From: Capronia americana
Taxonomy: Eukaryota; Ascomycota; Eurotiomycetes; Chaetothyriales; Herpotrichiellaceae
DNA: 64,000 nucleotides
NCBI GenBank assembly: GCA_016110215.1
Contig: JADWQD010000003.1
Location: 496,001-560,000 of the forward strand
Direction: 5' to 3'
In this document: one piece after another, positions 45,275 through 55,543 of the stretch
How positions within the stretch are numbered: position 1 is the first letter of the stretch
Layout of the letters: each line of letters opens with the position of its first letter
Made by a program: the position numbers and the translations under genes
The notes under the pieces: model-generated
Told to the model about the DNA's origin: nothing
Databases searched by the model: none
What the model saw: only the letters and a program-made list of their open reading frames with translations

Positions 45275-45994
45275 CTAATTATCTACCCTGCCAAGATGGA
45301 GCTGTGGGTGGTAAAAGTCGGAAATTTCCTTCGTGAGGGCCTCCCTGACGATCGATCCGCACAACTTGGCGTATGGATTCGTCTTGACCGCCAGCTGGCG
45401 AGCCGTTTCGTTGCCATACCGACCGCCCTTTGCAAGTTCACGACTCGCGGCTTCCTCCAGGTCATGTATGGATAGGTCCCTTAGGCCTGGCACGTTCGCT
45501 AACATCTTCCGATTCTCCTCGGACTTGCTTGCCAGGAGCAGCAGATATCCTCTGTGCGTGTGTGCTGATGCGAGGATTCTGGCATCCATGATAGGAAGCG
45601 TCATGTTCGCTTTGGTCGGTGTGGTCAGTGAGATGGCTTGAGCAAGGTCTGCAAAGATTTCGGCTGTGGTCGATGGGTTTTGCGACAGCTTTTCATCGGC
45701 GATGAGCATCCGGCGCGCTTGTGCTCGGTTATTCCACGCCGATGCGTAGGAGCGTTCGCTTTTGATTATGGCCGTTAATTGGGATACTGCAAGCTCAATC
45801 TCCTTCGGTTGAGGCTGATCGTGGTTGATTGATTTCAGGGCCGAGATTTCTTGTTCCTGGAGCAGCTTCACTCTGTTCGGCGTCGAAGAGGTCGAACTGT
45901 TGTCGTCCAGTTGGACAGTGCTAGTCAACGACGCCTCTGGGTCGAATAGGGCGGCCAAGACACTGGAGTCATTCTTGCTTAACCCACATGCCAT
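45275..45994 (-). CDS. TTC36-like tetratricopeptide repeat protein
   Basis: Intronless, 239 residues from the ATG at 45994. The N-terminus KNDSSVLAALFDPEASL (about 7-23) aligns with the start of animal TTC36. The TPR core contains the characteristic YASAWNNRAQARRM (about 82-95). The C-terminus ends with the family signature ARQLAVKTNPYAKLCGSIVR. The protein is longer than human TTC36 (189 residues) mainly through a Ser-rich segment near 25-40 and a longer middle helix. TTC36 is a small cytosolic TPR adaptor; in mice its loss has been reported to destabilise 4-hydroxyphenylpyruvate dioxygenase. Here the gene is head-to-head with HPPD, which supports a role with that enzyme. That role in fungi is inference. 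Confidence 0.88.
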   Translation of the reverse strand: MACGLSKNDSSVLAALFDPEASLTSTVQLDDNSSTSSTPNRVKLLQEQEISALKSINHDQPQPKEIELAVSQLTAIIKSERSYASAWNNRAQARRMLIADEKLSQNPSTTAEIFADLAQAISLTTPTKANMTLPIMDARILASAHTHRGYLLLLASKSEENRKMLANVPGLRDLSIHDLEEAASRELAKGGRYGNETARQLAVKTNPYAKLCGSIVREALTKEISDFYHPQLHLGRVDN

Positions 45995-46420
45995 TGCTAT
46001 TCGTCGTGCTCAGACTTTGTAAGGGCAAGTCGACTGTCTGGAGGACTTGCTGCTGATTGACTGATCCTGAATACTTGGTTAATCATGAAATCTGCGTGAA
46101 ATCTTCACAGACTGACAAAGTGATCGGGACTGAACGTCTCCCGGGTGCCGTGGTTCAAGTTTTGAAGCCAAATCCTTTGTCCGCTGTGCAGCGCTTACTC
46201 GCGGAGGGGAGACTGTGGCCGGACCCGGATACCGGTCCGTGCCCACAAAATGATGTGAAGAGATCAATATGCCATGATAAGGACGTCCGTCGTTCATTCA
46301 GCATTCGTAAGCATGCAATTGCCTCTTGTTTCACCATCCTTCTATTCCCTCCGAAAGCCACAAATTGTGTTGAGATCAGTCTCTTTCCGGTATACCCCCA
46401 ACACCAACTCGAACCCCAAG
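45995..46420. promoter_or_regulatory. Bidirectional promoter region between TTC36-like and HPPD genes
   Basis: A 426 bp interval separates the two ATGs on opposite strands, so both genes are probably driven from shared upstream DNA. An in-frame upstream ATG for HPPD exists at 46274, which would shorten the interval to 279 bp. I see no known operator that I can name with confidence. Confidence 0.6.
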
Positions 46421-47751
46421 ATGGCTCCCATTGCTTTAGAGCCGACTCCTGTTCCAGTCCACGGACTGACAAAAAAGACATTACACGGAACTGCACACAG
46501 AACAGACAGACTGCCAAAGAATCCCCAGACGGTTGCAAGCTATCGAGGATATGACCACGTTGGTTGGTGGGTTGGAAACGCCAAACAGGCGGCTGCGTTT
46601 TATGTCTCTCGAATGGGCTTCCAGAGGATAGCGTATCGTGGATTAGAGACCGGTTCCAGGGTGACTGCCTCTCATGTTATCCGCAATGGGAGTGTTACCT
46701 TCGTGCTTACCTCACCATTGCACGCGCCCGACGCGAAAGCCAATTGGCTCAGCGATGACGATAGGGCACTCCTGAGACAGATCCACGACCACTTGAAGGC
46801 TCACGGGGACGCGGTCCGCGATGTCGCATTCGAGGTGGATGATGTTGCTGCAGTGTACGATGCTGCAGTCGAAAAGGGTGCAGACCCAGTCGAAGCCCCC
46901 AAAACGATCCACGACAATTGCGGGACGGTCAGGCTGGGTTCCATCAAGACATACGGCGACACGATCCATACTCTGGTTGACCGAAGCGGGTACTCGGGAA
47001 CATTTCTGCCCGGTTATCGAGCCGTGAGAGAGATCGAAAGGACCGCCAAATACCTCCCTTCAGTGGATTTACTTGCGATCGATCATTGCGTGGGTGAGTG
47101 TACACACCGAAACAGTCGAGTTTCTCGAAGCGGTTCCAAGTATTGGACTGACAGTTTGCAGGCAACCAGGATTGGGACGAGATGGAAGCCGCCTGCGAGT
47201 ACTATGAAAGAACCCTGGGCTTCCACAGGTTCTGGTCAGTCGATGACAAGGATATCTGTACCGACTATTCCGCGCTCAAGTCGGTAGTGATGGCCAGCCC
47301 TGATGAAAAGATCAAGATGCCCATCAATGAACCGGCCAAGGGTATTCGCAAGTCGCAAATTGAGGAGTATATCGATTTCTACAATGGCGCCGGTGTCCAG
47401 CACATTGCTTTGAGGACAGACGACATCATCGCAACGGTCACGAACCTAAAAGAGAGGGGGATCGAATTTATTAGCGTACCGGACACTTACTATGAGACCA
47501 TGTCAAAGCGGCTTGCACAAGCTGGCATGAAGCTGAACGAGGACTTTGCCGCATTGAAAGAGCTCGGAATCTTGATTGACTTTGACGAGGGCGGCTACTT
47601 GTTGCAGCTCTTCACCAAACATCTCATGGATCGACCGACTGTGTTCATCGAGATTATTCAACGGAACAACTTCTCTGGGTTCGGCGCAGGCAACTTCAAG
47701 GCGCTTTTCGAAGCGATTGAAAGGGAACAGATGCTGCGGGGGACTCTGTGA
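46421..47751 (+). CDS. 4-hydroxyphenylpyruvate dioxygenase (HPPD)
   Basis: Two exons, 46421-47093 and 47162-47751, with a 68 nt intron (GTGAGT...GCAG), give 420 residues. The three iron ligands are visible: H222 in IDHCVGN (just before the intron), H305 in VQHIALRTDD and E388 in FIEIIQRNN. The YRGYDHVGWWVGNAKQAAAF start (about 46-65) and the C-terminal helix near NNFSGFGAGNFKALFEAIE are typical. The enzyme converts 4-hydroxyphenylpyruvate to homogentisate with O2, the second step of tyrosine degradation; homogentisate can also feed pyomelanin. No other tyrosine-catabolism gene (homogentisate dioxygenase, fumarylacetoacetase) is in the window. An in-frame ATG at 46274 would add 49 residues rich in Ser and Arg, possibly a targeting peptide. 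The shorter start matches the family better. Confidence 0.96.
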
Positions 47752-48156
47752 TCATGAGTGAGAGTGAAGCGTGGCGGCTGACGTCTGCGTCTCTCTTGTA
47801 CTTATACACGCAGTGAGGACGCGCATGATCGACTGGTTGTCCTGAGGTGGTTCGCCTCTGCTCCTTTTGACACCGATATGTAGCATCGCGTAGAGCTGAA
47901 CGAACAAGCAAAAAAGCCACTGAACTGAAAAGTCCAAGACCATGTCCCGACCGGACGGGAACATTGTTTTTCCATGTGGCTTTGCCCCTTTCGGGCGTCT
48001 TCCGAAATGCTTCCTTAGGCTGCCTCGGCAATTTGGCTGACCGGGACTGAGTGTCGTTGTTTTCTCCGTGTCCGCCAGACGTTGCGCAATCTCGCCCCCC
48101 CGACCATGCCCTCAGGCACCGTTACTTGCTTGTGTTGGGACTAGGAAGCCAATGGC
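47752..48156. other. Intergenic region, nothing recognised
   Basis: A 405 bp spacer between HPPD and the next plus-strand gene: HPPD 3' flank and the promoter of the zinc-cluster factor. Confidence 0.4.
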
Positions 48157-50416
48157 ATGACTGACAGCAGTCCGTTGCAGACTCGTGTTCGACAAGCCTG
48201 CGACCCATGCAGAAGGAAAAAGGTGAGGTGCCCTGGAGAACGACCAAGCTGTGGCTTCTGCACCCGGCTCAATCAACCATGCAGCTATACGCGGACAAGC
48301 CTCGTTCCTGGGTTTCGCGTAGAGAAGGATAAGCAAGATGGACTTTCTCCTGTAAAGCCTCTCCTGAAACGGCTCGAAGCTATTAGACTCATGACTCGAA
48401 CAGGGTGAAGGCCGTTTTGCGGCTGGGCATCGGGTTCAAAGATTGGAGGCGCGGGTGGATCAGATCATGGAGGCCGTGAAGTATGTTTGACCCGTCCCTG
48501 GCTGTCCAAGGCGCTGACAGAATAGCACGCTGGTACAGCTCCAATCGGGCGAATCCTCGACGAGGCTGCCAGCACCGTCCTCCCCAACGCCGAGCAGCAG
48601 CGCAATTCAGCTTGATGAGGAGCGTGGTGTACGGAGAAGTGTCGGCGCGTTTGATCCTATGCTAAGGTTACCTCTCTTGTAGCCCTGGAATGCCCGAGCT
48701 GACTGCTTGTAGCCCAGACCCTCCACCCGAGGTGCTCCAGTCGCTGGTCAAGCTCTACGTCAATCGGATAGCAGACCAGCCCCTGCCTCTGTTCGAAATC
48801 CAAACGTTATCAGGCAGCGTGCGGAGGTTCTCGAAACACCTGCTTAGAAGCTTTCTTGCATTGACAGTCAGATATTCTGACGATGATTTCTTTGCAAGTG
48901 GTCGGTCGCATGCGGTGGAGTTTTATAAGGTCTCTGCTTCTAAGACCTTATATGCCCAGGCTGCAGAGGCAACGAGCGACGTGGACGTCCTTCAGGCTTT
49001 CTGTCTGCTCTGCCTCAGCGAGATTGCCGGTAAGCCTGACAGTTATTAGCATGGCACGTCCGAGCTAACGAGAAATCTGCCAATAGATGGAAACATGAAA
49101 AGAGCCTGGATGGCTGTCGGCGTTGCCACTCGGCTTGCCGTTTGTTCTGGCCTAATGAGCTCCACAGTCAAGGGTGCAGTCGTAAGCCCTGAGTATTCCA
49201 GGTGTTATTGGAGCCTCTTCATTCTTGATCGAATACATGGCAGCAGTTTCCGGAGCGTACCGGCCATATTGACCGACGATGCTTTCCCCGAAATGCCGCC
49301 ATCCGCAAGGAGACCAGAGGGATTGGGATTGACCTCGCCGAATGACCTTGAAGAGCCTCAAGCCGCAGAGGAGAAGGACGCCGGCATCAACTCGTATGCG
49401 CTTCGATTATTGTCAATCTGGGGCCGCCTCATGTCGTACCTCAAGACAATCAGGCAGGGTGTCCTCGAAGATGCGTGGACGGCAAACTCGATGTATCAGC
49501 AAATCAAGGCCGAAATGTCCCGCTTTGAGACCGTCCTGCCCGAAGTCCATCGGTTCAAAAACACGAGGTTTCGCGAGAGGAACATCTCAGAGCTGGAAAG
49601 AGATCGGCATTACTGGGCGTCATGGGTGTTCACGCAATGCATCTACCACGCCACGCACTGCACTCTCAATCACCCTTTCCTTCACATTGCCAGAATTCGC
49701 GGCCAGAGGAGGCTTCGCTCCCCTTCATTCCTCCAACACGCCAGCGACCAAGCGGCCCTGCACTCCGCTTGGGTCGTTTTGATCCTGAGTACGTGCGAAG
49801 AGAGAGACTTCAGAATCTACGACCCTTTCATCGCTCATCTAGCTTCGGTGATAGCGACTGCCGAGTTCTTGCTCCAGTTCTCCAAGGACGAGGCACTGGC
49901 AGCCAAATCGGCCAGCAATTTCAGCATGCTCCGAAACTTTGTGGAGAGCATGGCCGCCAACCATCCTCATCTCCAGCATATTGTAAGTTCTATCCGTCCT
50001 ACCTGTATCAGGACCTATCCTAACCATCCCATCCATAGTCTCTGAAGCTCGCCCGACTGGGCCAATTCGCGAGGGCGCATTTCGAGCGCCGCTCCAACCA
50101 GCCACCAAAGGTCGAGATTGCGTTGTTGTGGGATCTACTCGACTACGCCGTATCCTCATCCCCCATCGTTGACAGCGGCGAGTCCTCTGACAATGTAGAG
50201 TTGAACGTGAATACGCAGTTCCTCTCACCGGTCAATCCAGACGAACCTCGAGCGCCACTTGCATCAGAACAGCCACGAAGTCACGGGCAAGAGACTTTTG
50301 ACACGAGCCTTTGGGATGACAGCACCTTCGAGTTTGACATGACGGACTTTTCAAACATACATGGTCTATCTGATCTGAGCAGGCCGAGCGAGACATGGAT
50401 CGGCGGTCACCTTTGA
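48157..50416 (+). CDS. Zn2Cys6 transcription factor
   Basis: Six exons give 667 residues in frame: 48157-48351, 48404-48480, 48526-48666, 48713-49029, 49087-49982 and 50039-50416. The zinc cluster lies at residues 15-42 (C15, C18, C25, C32, C35, C42) with the linker CRRKKVRCPGERPSCGFC. Exon 2 encodes HRVQRLEARVDQIMEAV, a short coiled coil for dimerisation. The middle region (QAFCLLCLSEIADGNMKRAW across intron 4, then AVCSGL and WSLFILDRI) follows the fungal-specific regulatory domain (Fungal_trans). The acidic C-terminus FDMTDFSNIHGLSDL could activate transcription. It is a nuclear DNA-binding regulator, located just downstream of HPPD and upstream of the decarboxylase region; a link to those genes is possible but unproven. 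Confidence 0.92.
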
Positions 50417-50997
50417 AGATGAAGTTAAGGTGGCCGCATGCTAAGGCCTTATGAAAGCTCGGAGGTATCGTATGGCGCACGTTCGAAGCAGCTTCACTTG
50501 ACCTGTTCTTCGATGTCCACAGTCGGGTGGAACGGGACCGACTAGTTAGAGAAGTCACAGTCAGTCAATTCATTCCTCGGACTTCAAGATCATCGTCCTC
50601 ACTTCCACTCCACCTTTATTTAATGTCAAACATTGTTGGCTCCGCAAAGTCGATCGTGATTTCCGCCTCATTTGGATATGGTGGTGCAATAGAGCCGGAC
50701 AGGGATGCATGATCGACTGTCCTTCGGTCAGTGCCGCACTACTAATGCCGTGCCCTTCTACCTTGATAGAATTTCGCCCTGATGGCGGGAGAGTTCTAGG
50801 GTGATCGCTCAGCAGGTCAGGCAAGGGTGAGTGCAGAGCGGCAGCACCTTGTTCCGAACCCGGGGTGAGTCGCGAGTAGATTTACTTATCCGTAGGCGAT
50901 GCTGGATGAAATTCCCGCCAGTGCGGAGAAGCAGCTTTACATCATTGCAAGCTTCCTGCAATTGAAGCTGGCATGAATCTTTCTTTTTGCTCAACAT
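50417..50997. other. Intergenic region, nothing recognised
   Basis: A 581 bp spacer between the regulator and the enoyl reductase gene; 3' flank and promoter. Confidence 0.4.
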
Positions 50998-52245
50998 ATG
51001 CGAAACCCTACCATGGCCGTCTATCGCAGTGCCCAAAAGTCCGTTCACTTGGCCTCGCAAAGCATATTCTCGCCGGGCAAGCTTATATGTCGCGATTGCG
51101 AGCAGACTCTCAGGGTCGCCTACCACCAAAGGCGCGGGATTAGCAGCTATGGCTACACGCAGTCGAAAGCGCTCGTCTACTCCAAGTATGGAGAACCGCA
51201 AGATGTCCTGTCACTACACGGCCACTCGATATCGCCCGCGACCGGAACCAACGTTGTCCTCCGCATGCTCGTCGCACCCATTAACCCTGCCGACGTAAAC
51301 CAGATCCAAGGGGTTTATCCCGCAAAACCAGAAATGAACACAGCTCTAGGGACTTCGGAACCCTCTGCCGTAGCAGGGAATGAAGGCGCTGCCGAAGTGA
51401 TAAGCGTGGGCTCTGGAGTGAAAAGCTTAAGTAAGGGTGACTGGGTGATTATGAAGAGCACAGGGATGGGTACATGGCGGACACATATGGCTATCGATGA
51501 GAGCCAGCTTATAAAGATTGACAGCAAGGAGGGCCTGACCGCGCTCCAAGTCGGCACTGTGTCGGTGAACCCGTGTACCGCGTACCGCATGCTCCTCGAT
51601 TCTGCGAAATGGAGCTTTCGCGGTGACGAATGGTTCATCCAGAACGGGGCCAACAGCGGGGTTGGAAGGGCTGCTATCCAGCTCGGTAAGGAATGGGGCT
51701 TCAAGAGCATCAATGTCATTCGGGGTCGGGAGAACAAGGAGGAAGAACAGAAGCTGCGTCAGGATCTATACGATATAGGCGCAACCAAGGTCATCACGGA
51801 AGAAGAGCTTCAAGGGCGGGAAATAAGAGACCAGATCAAAGAGTGGACGAACGGTGGACGAGAGCCAATCAGGGTAGGATTGAACTGCGTGGGTGGGAAA
51901 CCGGCCACCGCACTGGCAAAGTTCTTGAGCCCTGGAGCGACCATGGTGACGTACGGCGCGATGAGCAAGCAGCCCGTCATATTACCGGCCTCGCTGTTGA
52001 TATTCAAGGAGATCAATTTCAACGGCTTCTGGGTGAGTAAATGGAGTGACCGCCATCCGGATCAGAAGAAACAGACCGTGGAAGATGTCCTCCGACTCAC
52101 GAGAGAAGGCCGCTTCAAGGACATACCGGTGCAAGAATGCAAGTGGGGATGGAAAACCGAAGTCGACATCTTGAAGGCAGCTGTACAAGGTACCCTGGGT
52201 GGATTCAGACCCGGAAAGGGCGTTTTTGTGTTTGAAGAGCCCTGA
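50998..52245 (+). CDS. ETR1: Mitochondrial trans-2-enoyl-CoA/ACP reductase (Etr1/MECR)
   Basis: Intronless, 415 residues from the ATG at 50998 (a second ATG at 51013 would give 410). The first 50 residues are rich in Arg, Ser and Gln with no acidic run, as in a mitochondrial targeting peptide. NPADVNQIQGVYPAKP contains the tyrosine of the Etr1 active site. WFIQNGANSGVGRAAIQLGK is the NADPH-binding segment with the MECR-type GANSGVG loop. The C-terminal FNGFWVSKWSDRHP is also typical. The enzyme catalyses the last step of mitochondrial fatty acid synthesis, needed for lipoic acid and respiration. I regard it as a housekeeping gene that may lie here by chance. Confidence 0.93.
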   Translation: MRNPTMAVYRSAQKSVHLASQSIFSPGKLICRDCEQTLRVAYHQRRGISSYGYTQSKALVYSKYGEPQDVLSLHGHSISPATGTNVVLRMLVAPINPADVNQIQGVYPAKPEMNTALGTSEPSAVAGNEGAAEVISVGSGVKSLSKGDWVIMKSTGMGTWRTHMAIDESQLIKIDSKEGLTALQVGTVSVNPCTAYRMLLDSAKWSFRGDEWFIQNGANSGVGRAAIQLGKEWGFKSINVIRGRENKEEEQKLRQDLYDIGATKVITEEELQGREIRDQIKEWTNGGREPIRVGLNCVGGKPATALAKFLSPGATMVTYGAMSKQPVILPASLLIFKEINFNGFWVSKWSDRHPDQKKQTVEDVLRLTREGRFKDIPVQECKWGWKTEVDILKAAVQGTLGGFRPGKGVFVFEEP

Positions 52246-53044
52246 GCAAATGAATCGTACCGAGAATTCCGCCATCAGAGTCTTCCAGTCCGGCGTCTCA
52301 CCCTTATTATGGACGAAGAACTACGAGATGCTCGCAGCCTGAACACTGAGGTGCGTAGAGCTGAGCGCCGACGATGTTCGTCAGTGTACACAAAGCGCCG
52401 ATATCTCGCCTACCACCGCGTACCATGCCAGATCGGAGAACAAGCGATCTCATCTACGTGAGTCCACTTTTCCAGAACAGGGAATCGCATACACATTGGG
52501 CTCAGGTTCCATGTCATATCTACCAGTCAGCCGTTCCTGCCACACGGTAGGCCCAAGCCAAGCAGCGGCGGAAGCGGTCGGATGCGAGCGAGGCGGCGCA
52601 CAGAGCGCTATCAAGTTGTAGCTCTAATAGTACGAGCATAGCTAGCGGCGCAATACAGGTCAGTCTGTAGGTACCTTAGGTACATTGTCGTTGCACGCTG
52701 AGTCAACACATGCAGCGCATAACCCTAACATCCCCCCTCATACCCATTGCAAGCTGTGGCGAGGCTCCGCAATTCCGCCAATCATTCCGTCTCTTTGCCG
52801 ACCTGCGCCTGAATTCCGCCTTGGAAAAGTTATCAACACCATAATCTGACCTGAAACTTCAGTCTATGACAAGGGCGTGCATAGACGTGGCGTTGTTCTG
52901 CGGTGTTCTAGAAGACGTCCGGGACGAGTTCGACGGATTTTTCTGTACAAATACCGGGGGTGAGCAGTCTCACGGTCAGAGCAGGTCACTCTTCGGAAAC
53001 TCTGATCTATCCAGAAATTTTACACCCGGCCCAGAAATTTAGAC
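52246..53044. other. Intergenic region, nothing recognised
   Basis: About 800 bp upstream of the decarboxylase. A short near-repeat CCAGAAATTTTACACCCGG/CCAGAAATTTAGAC lies at 53012-53044, just before the ATG. No gene supported. Confidence 0.4.
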
Positions 53045-54718
53045 ATGGACGCCGACCAATTTAGAAAGGCCGCCCACGCGGTCATAGAAGAGAGTATGTC
53101 ACATCCGTCTTGCCCCTCCGCTTCACACGAGCGAAAGACACTGACGCTTCGCAAAGTAATTGCGTATAACCAAGAACTTCCCAACTATCCCGTCCTGCCC
53201 AGCATAAAACCCGGCTTCCTGGCCCCTCAGCTGCCCACCTCGGCGCCGGAGAAGCCGCAGCCATGGACGGAGATCCAAGCCGACATCGCGTCCAAGATCA
53301 TTCCCGGCATCACGCACTGGCAGTCTCCCAATTTCATGGCCTTCTTCCCGGCCGGCGTCACGTACCCGTCCATGCTGGGTGAGATGTACTCGGCCGCATT
53401 CACCGCGCCGGCCTTCAATTGGCTGTGCAGCCCCGCTTGCACGGAATTGGAGACCGTGGTCATGGATTGGCTAGCCCAGGCGTTCGACTTGCCCAAGGAG
53501 TTTCTGAGTACCGGCGCGAGCGGTGGAGGCGGGACCATCCAAGGCAGTGCCTCCGAAGCGATAGTCACGTGTATGGTCGCCGCGCGCGAGAGGTATCTGC
53601 ACAGTAAGTGTGATGCAGAAGGACTCGAGCCGGGTTCCCGCGAGAGGGAGGACCGGATGGACCAGTTGAGATGTCGGCTGGTCGCGTTGGCGACGGACCA
53701 GACACACTCGTCGACGCAGAAGGGCGCCTTGATCGCGGGGACGCGGTATCGCTCTATCCCGACCAAGTTGGGAAACGACTTGTCTCTGCAAGCGGCAGAG
53801 CTCGAGGCCGCCTTGGAACAGTGCAAAGCTGACGGGCTAGAACCCTACTACATCACACTCACCCTAGGGACCACTTCAACCTGTGCGGTCGACGACTTCG
53901 CCGGCCTGGCACCAATCCTCCGGGCCCACCCGGACGTCTGGGTCCACGTCGACGCAGCGTACGCTGGCGCGGCCCTTGTCTGCCCGGAATATTCCTCGAC
54001 GTATTCCCCGTTGATGACCATGGCCGACTCCTTCAACATGAACATGCACAAGTGGCTGCTCGTCAACTTCGACGCATCGTGTCTGTTCGTCCAGAACCGG
54101 AACCACCTGACCAGGGCGTTGTCCATCTCCGCGGCTTATTACACGAACAAGCACTCGGACAGTGGACTCGTCACCGACTATCGGGACTGGCAGATCCCGC
54201 TTGGCCGACGGTTCCGCGCGTTGAAGATCTGGTTCGTCGTGAGAAGTTACGGGCTCGAGGGCATGAGAGAACACATCAGGAACAGTATCAAGCGAGGTGA
54301 AATCTTCGCCGACCTTGTCCGTGGCAGGAGTGATCTGTTTGAAATGGTCGCTCAGCCACGGTTCGCCCTGACCTGTTTCCGAGTCAAGCCGTCTGCCCTG
54401 CCGGCGCAGACTAGCACAGCAAAGACAGATCCGGATTTCGTGGCCCGCGAGGCGGCAACGCAACAGACGGAACAATATGCCAACAGCGTGACCAAGCAGA
54501 TCGGGGATTTGATCAACGAGAGGGGTGAAATCTTCATTACGTGCAGCAGTACTGCTGGGAAGTCGTTTATCCGTGTTGTCAGTGGGAACCCGCTAGGGGA
54601 GGAGAAGTATATCCGGGCGGCCTTTGACATTATTGTCCGCACGACCGAAGAGGTGTTGGCTTCAGGCGCGAAGGGCCAGGACAAGGCGGAACTAGTAGGT
54701 AACGGATCCGCACATTGA
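53045..54718 (+). CDS. Aromatic-L-amino-acid decarboxylase (PLP, group II)
   Basis: A single open frame codes for 557 residues, but a 63 nt in-frame intron (53094-53156, GTATGT...CTGAC...AAAG) is likely. Splicing gives 536 residues and restores EEIIAYNQELPNYPVLPSIKPG in two parts, matching the family start. The substrate and PLP regions are intact: HWQSPNFMAFFPAG (about 80-93), SGGGGTIQGSASEA (PLP phosphate), HVDAAYAGAALVCPE and the Schiff-base lysine K315 in NMNMHKWLLVNFDAS. The family decarboxylates tryptophan, tyrosine, DOPA or 5-hydroxytryptophan; the enzyme is cytosolic. The exact substrate cannot be read by eye. It lies about 7 kb from HPPD on the same strand. Confidence 0.94.
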   Translation: MDADQFRKAAHAVIEESMSHPSCPSASHERKTLTLRKVIAYNQELPNYPVLPSIKPGFLAPQLPTSAPEKPQPWTEIQADIASKIIPGITHWQSPNFMAFFPAGVTYPSMLGEMYSAAFTAPAFNWLCSPACTELETVVMDWLAQAFDLPKEFLSTGASGGGGTIQGSASEAIVTCMVAARERYLHSKCDAEGLEPGSREREDRMDQLRCRLVALATDQTHSSTQKGALIAGTRYRSIPTKLGNDLSLQAAELEAALEQCKADGLEPYYITLTLGTTSTCAVDDFAGLAPILRAHPDVWVHVDAAYAGAALVCPEYSSTYSPLMTMADSFNMNMHKWLLVNFDASCLFVQNRNHLTRALSISAAYYTNKHSDSGLVTDYRDWQIPLGRRFRALKIWFVVRSYGLEGMREHIRNSIKRGEIFADLVRGRSDLFEMVAQPRFALTCFRVKPSALPAQTSTAKTDPDFVAREAATQQTEQYANSVTKQIGDLINERGEIFITCSSTAGKSFIRVVSGNPLGEEKYIRAAFDIIVRTTEEVLASGAKGQDKAELVGNGSAH

Positions 54719-55543
54719 CATTGATAGGATTAGACCTATAGAAGTCATAAATCATAAATCATAAAACGGAGAGGTTGTTTGTGCTATCCTATGTACTCGG
54801 TACAAATGTGGACTTACGAGTCGTATCGTCTGTCTGATTTCGAAGGGCAAGGGATCCAACCTCAAGGTTGCGGGTTCAAGTACCCCACCCAGTATATGCA
54901 CATCGATTCTCGGGGGCAACGGCAGCGTGACGAACACCATGTCCTGCGTGTGAAGTGGAATGAGATTCCCATCGCGAGTGATAGGTATTATGCATGCTAA
55001 TGTCGGTTTCCAGTCGGTTTGCACTCGGGCTCAAGTCCGTTAGTCAAGAGATATCATTTTTTGCTCTTTTCTCGAACGCTTAATATCACTGATCCATTAT
55101 CCCTCCCTGGCAGGCTTGCCTCTTTGGAACTGCTTACCCTACATACTGTAAACTGGAGAGAAGGGTGTGCCGTAAGTAGCTTGTGTCTAAGAAAGAGGCC
55201 TCGAGGCACGCAGCGCCCACCACGCCATTGAGTCTCTGAATTAGTATTAACGTTATGAAAGTATGAGATGCACGTGGCAAACCAGATATGGCAGCTCCGC
55301 TCTTCCTCTCTGCACGGCACAGCCGGAAATTGTTAGCTTCTGAGCAACTTCCTTTGTGATTGATCGTCGTTGGATCCAATAGCGAGTGAATCTGCCGCCC
55401 ACAAGTGACAAGCCATATGACCAGGGGTCGGAAAGCCCAGATAAACATGCCCGATTGATCCTCGCACCCATCCTGCTACACAATCTGTATATGTGTAACT
55501 TTTGCTTCCTGAGCGGTCCGGCCAATATTACCAAAAAGGAGAG
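54719..55543. other. Convergent 3' flanks, nothing recognised
   Basis: An 825 bp spacer between the 3' ends of the decarboxylase and the lectin-like gene. A T-arm-like word GGTTGCGGGTTCAAGTACCCC near 54864-54886 does not fold into a complete tRNA by eye. Confidence 0.4.

Noticed and set aside
54800..54900. tRNA-like T-arm word GGTTGCGGGTTCAAGTACCCC
   Set aside because: The T stem does not pair properly and I could not place D, anticodon and acceptor arms around it.
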